Origin: Symsagittifera roscoffensis
Taxonomy: Eukaryota > Xenacoelomorpha > Acoela > Convolutidae
DNA: 64,000 nucleotides
NCBI RefSeq assembly: GCF_963678635.1
Contig: NW_026970604.1
Coordinates: 69,501-133,500 of the forward strand
Reading direction: 5' to 3'
A program made the translations under genes and the position numbers. Positions 56,640 to 64,000 of this stretch are shown here, piece by piece; the first letter of the stretch is position 1, and the number at the start of each line of letters is the position of its first letter. The notes beneath the pieces were generated by a model, which saw only the letters and a program-made list of their open reading frames with translations, was not told where the DNA came from and did no database searches.

Positions 56640-57427
56640 AGCACAATCATCTACAAAACCAAAAAAAAACAAATAAAAACAAAATATTTCATAACTTATA
56701 AACTTCTATTAACAAACCGCAATGAATAAAGCGGTAAAATTTCCCCAAAAAGCAGAAAATTGATATATAATTTCTTTTCCCCAATTCAGTAAACCTAATT
56801 AAAATGAAAATAAACTAATAATTTCAACCCCCAAAAAGGTAGTAAAACTAAATTTTTCGGTAGTAAATGTATATAAATGCAAGCAGTACTAACCTTTTCA
56901 ACGCTTTTCTATAGTTTACAATAATTCACTCGCTCACAATTCTATCCATAATCGCACTGCTCGCCTCGGACGAACTGTTAAAAATAATGAATTTAGTTTT
57001 TAACTTTCACTGATAAGAACTCTAACCAGTATTAACAAGTTTCAAACTTTCTTTTAACCCGGTTGGAATGGAAATATACAATAATCCAAACTAACCAACG
57101 CAGCTTACTAAACACCATGAACCACAAACTAACAGCATGACTAAGAAAAGAACACCTACGGTACCCAAACCGGATTAACCCAGCTTAAAACTGGATAATT
57201 TATTCTTTTGAAGACTTTTACCCAGTCTAAAAAAGAAATCATAAAACACCAAAAAGTCGCAAGACAAACCCAAAACAAAAATAATTTGATTTTTGAGAAA
57301 AGGACACAACCAAAGAAACAAAAGTAAAACCAGAAATAATATAACATAAAAAGGTGAGCACAAAACAGGACCCCTTAAAAAACCAGTAGAAATTTGAAGA
57401 ACCAAAACTCTGTAAACCCCGGATGGG
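56640..57427 (+). repeat. 3' non-coding end of a related large retroelement
   Basis: Plus-strand sequence matching, inverted, 4,394-5,400 of the large element. Best stretch is 57,156-57,347 against 4,751-4,940, plus CTCTGTAAACCCCGGATGGG directly before the LTR. Confidence 0.82.
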
Positions 57428-57878
57428 TGGAACCAGATCTAAACCAGATTTTATTATTGGATAATAATCTGAATGCTTTAAAATTGTAAATTCGAACAAA
57501 CGTTTTCGCATATAAAAGTTTGAGATTATTCTGATATTTTATCCCTATAAAATATTGAATACTAACCAATCATACTCCATCAAACTAACAACCCACTTAT
57601 TTCTAAGTGCTGAAATTACTTGTAATTTCAGCACCAGAGAGATTTGAATTCAACATACAACTTAATTGCTTTCTCCAAGAGACCGACTCGTAACAAAACA
57701 GTATACTCTAGATCTATTGAGACTAATTGAGACTAGCAGATATAAGAGGAAGACTAAGATCGGTATTAGACTAAGAAATTGCACGAATTTATCCGGCTGA
57801 AAATAAGATAGCGCGACGAACAGACGGTGTACCTTATCTGAAATTACTCTTTGAGTATATCCCAAAGAAGATAACTCA
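57428..57878 (+). repeat. 3' LTR of the related retroelement
   Basis: Starts TGGAACCAGATC, ends ATAACTCA, and aligns to both LTRs of the large element in the opposite orientation, with more divergence and a longer length (451 bp). The same stem, GCTGAAATTACTTGTAATTT with CAGC, is kept. Confidence 0.85.
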
Positions 57879-58771
57879 GAGACTAAACCTCTCAGAACCA
57901 AATAAAAGCGTGAACAAAAGTTCAGGTAAGACCTTTACCTGAAAACAAATACAAATTACCACGACCTACTTCGTTATTTTACACTAGTAGTATAGAATAT
58001 TCGCATAGTTTTCTCCTTGAAAACAATTAACGCCACACGAGCAATACATTTCGTCTTCACCTCAATAAACACAAACTAAGTGCAACCGAAACGACTAAAT
58101 AGCTTGACAGGAAATAGATTTTTTGACCAGCTATTTCTTGTCAAGTTTTTTAAAAAATTGGTTCAGGCAAGGCATTCGAGACAACAAAAACGTGGAATCT
58201 TAATTTTTCCAGAATTTCTAATAGTAGCAACCAGATAAAATTCTACTTGCGAATAGTTAAACCACAAACTAATATCGGCGATTTTTTTAAGTATACAAAG
58301 GGGTTGAAAACCAATTCTCTTAAGAAAAGTCAATCGCTTGGCAACAAAGCTGACAAAAAATAAAAAGGCATTTTCTAAAAACAAATTTTTCGAACTAGTA
58401 TTTTTGTTTTACAAAAATCACTCGAGGCCAAGAAATTTTTCATTCAGAACTTTTTCGCTGGCTAGTGCAATGAAACAACCTTTTGAATGATTAAATATTT
58501 CTATAAGAGAAGTCACGTTGTCAACCTCACAAAAAGTCCATGTTCCGATTTGCTTAGGCCTGCTAATCTCACACGCAATAAGTTAGTAAATGACCTCAAA
58601 ACCAATTTCTGTGACTACCAGATTTGGACTGAAAGAAAAGTTAATTACAGGGAAAAAAAACGTTTTGTTCTAGATGGTCTGACACTACTCGGAGTTGAAG
58701 TAAATGTCCTTTTTCATAGAACCTTTTTTGTTCTCGTATCATTATCTATCAGTTTTTTGTGTTAACAAATT
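57879..58771. other. Non-coding, no feature recognised
   Basis: AT-rich sequence. A 92-codon plus-strand frame at 58,487 has no recognisable motif. Confidence 0.5.
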
Positions 58772-58945
58772 TTAATATATTACTTGTTGGATGTTCGGAT
58801 TAAGCTGATTTTGCGTCGGCTGGTTCTGCATCGGCTGATTCTAAATAGGCTGGTTTTGTATAAGCTGATTCTGCATGGGCTGATTTTTGTTGGAACCAAG
58901 AATTCCACAGATACAGCTCAAAATTATCACCAATGCCAAACTCAT
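58772..58945 (-). pseudogene. Short secreted Asn/Gln/Pro hexapeptide-repeat ORF
   Basis: The minus-strand ATG at 58,945 gives MSLALVIILSCICGILGS, a good signal peptide, followed by repeats of NQPMQ-type hexapeptides encoded by an 18-bp tandem repeat (about six units). A TAG after 34 codons is followed by further in-frame repeats to a TAA at 58,772. Could be a small secreted peptide gene with a nonsense allele, or a pseudogene. An initiator-like CTCAGTG lies about 70 bases upstream (complement of 59,014-59,020). Confidence 0.45.
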
Positions 58946-59239
58946 TCTTAAAAATTATTGAATACAGATTGAGACAATATTATTGAATACAGATTTCATT
59001 GAGAAACATATAACACTGAGACCTCAGGCCTTCGCTATAAAATAAAATTACGACCGTCAAGTAAAGTTTTGGTTTCAACAAAAATTTCTGAATACGTTCA
59101 AAGAACAATTTTAATATGTTTCAGCAAATTTCAGCGACTTGATGTAATTAAAGGAGCATCTTCATCTAAAGGTTTCAAGGGCGGATACTCTTCCAAGTGT
59201 TGGAAATCGGTGTTGGATGTTAGGGATAGACTTCAGAAT

Positions 59240-59663
59240 TTGTTGACGGGTCCCTGTTAGGCGCTTCGTTCTTCTCGCTCCCTTCAGATGTAGCCCCACT
59301 GTTGGATACTGACTTGGAAGCCATCCAGTCTCTAATATAGGGAGTCTTCTCTGATTCCTTCGTAATCTGTTGTAGCATGGCCGCTGACTATTCATGACTG
59401 GAAAACATCTCACTGAACGTCCTGGCCAACGGCGCTTCAACTTCATCTGCCAAGTCTTCGTCCGGTTCGCCTGTCTGTGAAACCTGAGGTGCTTTTGACG
59501 AACTATCCAATATTCCAACAGAACTTGAATCCATATCAGTCAGCGGGGCAACTGGAAAGGAATTTGGTGATTGCGAAGTTGACAAAGCTTCTATGATCTC
59601 ATCGCTGATCCCGTATAGAGCTCTATCGCCAGTACTCAGACTTCGACGTTTTGAAGACCACAC
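59240..59663 (-). pseudogene. Acidic Ser-rich ORF, unknown
   Basis: 91-codon frame (WSSKRRSLSTGDRALYG, then DEDLADEVEAPLARTFSEMF), continuing after one TAG with coding-like, Ser/Glu-rich sequence to about 59,240. Composition suggests real protein rather than chance. No domain recognised; may be a tail of a retroelement polyprotein or a host exon. Confidence 0.3.
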
Positions 59664-60359
59664 TTGGGCTTGTTCACTGGTTACTGCCGCATGGGCACAG
59701 TTGGATGTCTACTGACCGTTTAGCCCCCACTCAGCTCTGCTGATGTTAGAGAGGCTTCAAGGGATGGGACACAGTTAGTAGAAGCAGTAACCGTAAAGTG
59801 AACAAGTTCAAGTTTTGTTTTTGAAACCGAATAGGGGTGCCTACGACTAGCGAGTTTCAGAAATTATGGGTGATGAATTTGAACTAACTTCTTCTTTAAT
59901 TTGGTTTTATACCGACTACGATTGAACCATCACTTTAAATATGGATACAGAGCTTGGACCTTATGTCATTAATCTGTCTAGACAATGCCTTAAATCTGCT
60001 GCTTTATGTTTATTCAAACTTGAGTTTTTTTTTCCAATATTTTCTTTTATGTTTTCAGATTTATATATTTTTCCTTGTCCTTGAAGATCACAAATTTCAT
60101 TTGATAAAACGGGCAGTGCTGTGTATCCAAATGGGGATCGTTAACTGTCCCCTCGCTGCCTCTGGTGCTTCATATTAGAGTTCTCGTTGTATGCAAATTT
60201 ACCAGTAACAATGAGAAATAAATTTTTTCTATCTTTCTTCGATATCAGCTTTCTCCATCTTGAGAATAATTCTCGGTTGCTAGCTTAGAAATTCCTGAGG
60301 TTTTATGCGGCGAAAAATCTCCCTTTGAAGGTCAACCGCGAGGCGGTGAGTTTTTGAGA
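59664..60359. other. Non-coding, no feature recognised
   Basis: No supported ORF, repeat or RNA gene in this stretch. Confidence 0.5.
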
Positions 60360-60369
60360 TACTTTTCTA

Positions 60370-60963
60370 AAAACTCTATACAAGTTCCGTTCCATCCCGC
60401 AGAAAAACATCATCGAGAACAAAATATACCAAAATCCGTAACACTTCTTGATGCAGTTGGTTTCTTTTCAAATCGCGTACGCTTTTCAATTCGGCTAAAA
60501 ATTGTGCAGCAATGTCCAGGTTATGCCTGTATTTGTGACTACTCTGTGGTCGGTTTAGGACTAAACTCGAGGATCCCGGGATTGGTGTGTTTTCGTTTTC
60601 ATTGGATATTCTACGCTGCTCTGCGATATGTACTCTCCTTTATTGGAGCAGCTTCTCTTCTATTTCCAGCATACCGATGTCCATTGTAAACCTATGAACC
60701 GTATCTCGCAGTTCAATCGCGTTGCGAAGTGGATCGGATTCCTCCTTCATACTCTTGATTTTCGCCTGCAGCTCTTTATAATCATTATCATCTTGTTTGA
60801 TCTTTTCTTGCAGTTCAATTACTTTATCCATGAACGATTTCAATTCATTTCGTTTTTTGATGGTGGTCGATAGCTTCTCTTTGCTAGCACGAATGTTACC
60901 GACGACCCTCGAATCTTGATTTGCCAGACTTCTTCTATCCTTACCAGCCTTTCTGTTCGCGCT
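60370..60963 (-). pseudogene. Coiled-coil protein fragment, unknown
   Basis: Minus-strand coding-like sequence starts near 60,963 (RSLANQDSRVVGNIRASKEK) and runs through a Lys/Glu-rich heptad region (VIELQEKIKQDDNDYKELQ) to a TAA at about 60,640. It continues in frame (SSLVLNRPQSSHKYRHNLDI) to about 60,370. One stop in about 195 codons. The start abuts the CRE-bearing repeat at 60,970. No family recognised. Confidence 0.35.
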
Positions 60964-61280
60964 TAAATTAATCTTAAATTAATGACGTCATTATAGCGCG
61001 AAAGTGAAAAAGCTAAAATTAGATTTTCTTAGACAAAAGGCCTTGAAAACTACTGGTTTGTCCGATTAAGGTCAGTTTGCCATCAAAAATGTTTATAGAT
61101 TTTTGAGAATGTTGGAAACCGTATTGCTAAAAATGTTAACCGAAAAATGTTCAACCCATTCTTTCAGATATTACTTATTCTTTATATTATCTGTTAAATT
61201 GCCGATAATTTACAGACACTGAAGCAGGTTTTTGTAGGTGTTACAGGATACGAGACTGCGGCACATTTTGGTCCGCCGAC
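60964..61280. repeat. Dispersed repeat with TGACGTCA palindrome, copy 2
   Basis: Direct-orientation partner of 50,635-50,960 with the same TAATGACGTCATTA palindrome and tail GAAGCAGG...ACAGGATACGAGA, with small indels. Confidence 0.8.
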
Positions 61281-61440
61281 CCGGACATTAGATATTCCGG
61301 ACGTAATTCCAGAGTTGTTGGCTGCGAGAAAGCCAGGCTACGAGGAAGCCACAGCGTCCTATTGAAGCAGCGTCCTATTGTTGGCTAAGGGGAAGCCACA
61401 GCTTCGAGGAAGCCACAGCGACCCGGACATTAGATATTCC
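61275..61440. repeat. Local direct repeats with GGAAGCCACAGC words
   Basis: CGACCCGGACATTAGATATT and the following TCCGGACG occur twice (about 61,277 and 61,408), bracketing three copies of GAAGCCACAGC and two of GCGTCCTATTG. Confidence 0.75.
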
Positions 61441-61831
61441 GGACGATATTGCCAACGACTCCAAATTTCTTCAAAACCGCTGCTGCAAAAAGACATGTCG
61501 TGATTTTATTCGGCAAGTATATCCACAATTCTTCGGCTAATTCGTAGTTTTCGGTTAAAAGATTGGAAATAAACAACTCTCGCATCGGGTTTTTAACCCT
61601 TCGTTCCTCAGGATTACCTTCGAAGTGGATTTTGACGACAAAATTTAAATTTCTGGACACTTTTTTGAGGAAGAGCTTCAACTGATCAACGTCCTTGGAG
61701 TCCAATGGTTTATCAAACGAGAAGGGAAATTTTGCAGCCGGCAGAAAATTCATAAACCTCTTGCTAAAAATCAGATTTTCATTCGACTGAAAAACTTCTC
61801 TACAATTTGCAGAGCCTATCTTCATTGCCAA
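61430..61831 (-). CDS. Possible TRPM-like channel cytosolic fragment
   Basis: A 133-codon frame. The C-terminal part, NPMRELFISNLLTENYELAE then ITTCLFAAAVLKKF, resembles the helical segment of TRPM-family channels in which a NP(F/W)RDLL...NR.ELAE.FW...A.ALFA...LL pattern occurs. The N-terminal half is not recognised. Similarity is weak and by eye only; it may be a single exon or a pseudogene. No membrane segment lies in this piece. Confidence 0.3.
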   Translation of the reverse strand: MAMKIGSANCREVFQSNENLIFSKRFMNFLPAAKFPFSFDKPLDSKDVDQLKLFLKKVSRNLNFVVKIHFEGNPEERRVKNPMRELFISNLLTENYELAEELWIYLPNKITTCLFAAAVLKKFGVVGNIVRNI

Positions 61832-62810
61832 AATATTAGAAACCTAGCAGATTGAAGCTAACGTAAATCCGACAAAATTGAGCATTTCGTCCACCCAACA
61901 TCTCGAGACCTCAACCAAGGTGTAGATCTCTTGACTTGAGTCCAGATTATTGTTTACGCAGACACCTTCGCAAACAGACGCGACGTATTCAGACGCAGAA
62001 GTATCGCAGGACTCGACATACTGGAGTGTGGATTGTGGACACCCATTTTTTCTCAACACCCGAAGTTTTCTGTGGATTTTGGAATCTACCGGTGAACGCC
62101 TCTACAAAACTTGTAAGACTAAAAAACCAAAATTTTATCCATTTGTGCTAACTCGCTGATTTGATGCTTTAAGTTCTGATACCAGGTTTTTTGATGGCAA
62201 AACCGTAGCCCCCAATTTTTCTCGATACCAAAACCTGATCAGAAAAATTTCTGTGGGTTTAGGAAAAAACCGGCCTCATAAACCTTAATTATGTTATCCT
62301 AACACCGTGACTCTAAGCTCAACACCGTATTGAAAAAAAGGCCAAAAATGTTGAAGAAAATTGAAAATTTTTGATTTTTTTTTCAAAAAAAGTTTAAAGT
62401 TTTGCAAATTATTCAGCAAAGCGCCTAGTTTCATAATAATTCAATTAACACGACCGAGGCGAGTTTTTTGCCCAAATTTCGGACTTTTTAGAAAAAAATT
62501 CAAAATTTCGCAAACGCATCAGGTCCTTGTTGGAACTTGACCGTTGGGTGAAAAAGTGGAAAAAACTTTCGGAAAAAAAAACCGAAATTTTCGATAAAAT
62601 TTCTGAAAAAACGCCGTGTTCATTCTTGAAACGTGGTGCAGCTAACTTAACTAAATCAATTGGCTAAAAGTAGCCGTAGTCGAGACCCGTAGCGTATTAT
62701 CAAGCAAATCGTCTTACCTTTTGCTACAACCTTGTTAGCTCAGGGTGTTGCGGGAGGTCAGGTCGCGGTTTGCTTGATTCCCTTCCTCTAAAGTTGATTT
62801 AATTCACTAA
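61832..62810. other. Non-coding, no feature recognised
   Basis: Mostly AT-rich with A/T homopolymers at 62,330-62,600. Open frames here have no motif. Confidence 0.5.
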
Positions 62811-63407
62811 ATGTTCATACTAGCTGCTAGCTCGCTGCACCACGCTTTGAAAATACTTTCCCCCGCTTCGCAAAAGCGTGTATCTCAATCGTGCTTAGCC
62901 ATTCCCGGGTTAAGTTTCAACCATAACGCAGTAAACGTCGTCCATAAAACTTGACAGTATCAACTCGATCACTATCTCTTAAACCGAACCGACTTTATTA
63001 TTTGGCACGACGCTGTTAATAACTCTATTAGTCGACACCGTAGTAATAACTTTAACGCACTAACTCCTAACCAGCTTAAGAAGATTCTTTTAAACTATAA
63101 ACGTAATATTTATGCAATCGTTGACTGTAAACGTGTAGGCACGGAAGATATTTATAGTAAGTTGAAAGAGTCAGGTATACTGGTTATTAAAACAGTAACA
63201 GACCTGATTTCTAAAAGGAAGCAGAACCTCACTGAGTAAGGGCAAAAGTACTTAGAACTACACCAGGATCCTTCTCTAGAACTGAAAACGTTTGCGATCC
63301 TTCGGCGTTATAGCAAGAATTTGAAATATATTTTTTCAAAGAAAAATACTTCTAAGCCAGGAAAACGCAAGCGGCAAGCTAATCGAAACAGAAGAAATGC
63401 CGAGTAG
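62811..63407 (+). pseudogene. Possible SGNH-hydrolase-like transposon ORF, two stops
   Basis: One plus-strand frame of 198 codons from ATG at 62,811 to TAG at 63,405, broken by TGA at 62,952 and TAA at 63,237. It starts MFILAASSLHHALKILSP, continues IPGLSF, then DFIIWHDAVNNSISRHRSNN, AIVDCKRVGTEDIYSKLKES, and ends in a basic tail (KPGKRKRQANRNRRN). Regular hydrophobic strands and PG-SF then WHD..NN recall SGNH/GDSL folds, though the usual GDS would read AAS here. Found upstream of a gag-like ORF, so likely part of a retroelement. Family not confirmed. Confidence 0.45.
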
Positions 63408-63550
63408 CAACTAGGAGTTAAATAAAGCGCTTCTCTAATGTTTGATATTGTTTAATGAGTAATAATATAATTTATTGATACTAAAGTTAAGGTCTTAAAT
63501 AATTATTCCCTTTTTTCTCTCAAACTGAGCAGTTGAGCGGTTGAGTAGAA

Positions 63551-64000
63551 GTGAACAAGTTTAAAGTAATCAAAATAACAGAACAAATTGAGTTACAATA
63601 TCGACTACTGATGAATGGTCGAACATCACTAGAAAATAAGCTTTCCGTAATTCACAGTCGCATAACTGAGAGTTAAGAGGGACCAATTCGGAAAACAAAA
63701 ATAAACGCCTTAATTGAATCTTGCAAGAGCATTCTCGAAAAAGCATTAGCTAAAAATGATGAATTTGTGATATTAGCTAAAAAACCGATAAACCTAGCAA
63801 ATTATTAACGGAGTTGGCTGCATGGTGGGATAGGATAGTTAAAGTTAACGATGAAGTAACTGGTAAGGCTCGCGCTCATATGGAATCTAATCAAGCTTCA
63901 GAGGTCTCTGTCAGTGAAACTAGTCGATCAAAAGTTTCATCAAAATCGGCAAAGTCCGGGTCGATCGAGCAAAGCTCAATGAAATCATTGAACCCCCAGT
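63551..64000 (+). pseudogene. Gag-like N-terminal region, partial (BEL/Pao-like)
   Basis: Charged helical sequence (QIELQYRLLMNGRTSLENKL, then LIESCKSILEKALAKND, then AWWDRIVKVNDEVTGKARAH and a Ser/Lys-rich tail), as in the coiled-coil start of BEL/Pao Gag proteins. Stops near 63,674 and 63,806 and frame changes break it. It runs off the window end, so the rest of the element is not visible. Confidence 0.45.

Noticed and set aside
58487-58765. 92-aa plus-strand ORF with a hydrophobic tail
   Set aside because: No recognisable domain, flanked by AT-rich non-coding DNA.

Overview
The window is eukaryotic, AT-rich and dominated by transposable elements. Intact prokaryote-style genes are absent. 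The recognisable host exons are a dead ringer/ARID3-type transcription factor (minus strand), one cytoplasmic dynein intermediate chain exon (plus strand), and weaker exon-like pieces. Together with BEL/Pao, Ty3/gypsy, LINE and tRNA-SINE families these suggest an invertebrate metazoan, probably an arthropod; the species cannot be named from sequence alone.

Layout. 1-1.7 kb: the 3' end of a plus-strand BEL/Pao element whose integrase is split by a 5'-truncated LINE with an 11-bp target-site duplication. 1.7-1.95 kb: a tRNA-derived SINE. 2.4-3.5 kb: minus-strand exon-like pieces, possibly the 3' end of the ARID3 gene. 3,982-28,617: one very large minus-strand Ty3/gypsy retroelement (about 24.6 kb, 411/408-bp LTRs, CTAT target-site duplication on both sides). 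Its order is LTR, PBS, 1.2-kb leader, small basic ORF1, gag, nucleocapsid, protease, RT, RNase H, integrase, Pro/Ser/Thr-rich accessory ORF, envelope-like glycoprotein, a second (uninterrupted, 541-aa) accessory ORF, 3' non-coding region, LTR. A segment of about 6.3 kb (leader to RNase H) is tandemly duplicated inside it (outer copy B 20,296-27,421; inner copy A 13,990-20,294), and B carries a further duplication of about 860 bp in gag.

29.0-43.7 kb: four minus-strand ARID3 exons spread over about 15 kb of introns. The introns hold two copies of the SINE (with an internal VNTR), a gypsy LTR plus gag, several MITE or fold-back elements, and an opposite-strand dynein intermediate chain exon. 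44-47 kb: unassigned repeat-bearing DNA with two minisatellites. 47.0-58 kb: a mosaic of a second, diverged member of the large retroelement family (inverted leader, ORF1 start, opposite-strand envelope tail, and a 3' end with LTR), interleaved with minus-strand BEL/Pao and gypsy fragments. 58.7-62 kb: small gene-like fragments (a secreted Asn/Gln/Pro-repeat peptide, a coiled-coil pseudogene, a possible TRPM-like exon). 62.8-64 kb: a plus-strand, possibly SGNH-like ORF followed by a gag-like ORF that runs off the window.

Almost every transposon ORF is broken by stops or frameshifts. The exceptions worth attention are accessory ORF2, ORF1 and the hairpin-bearing leader of the large retroelement.
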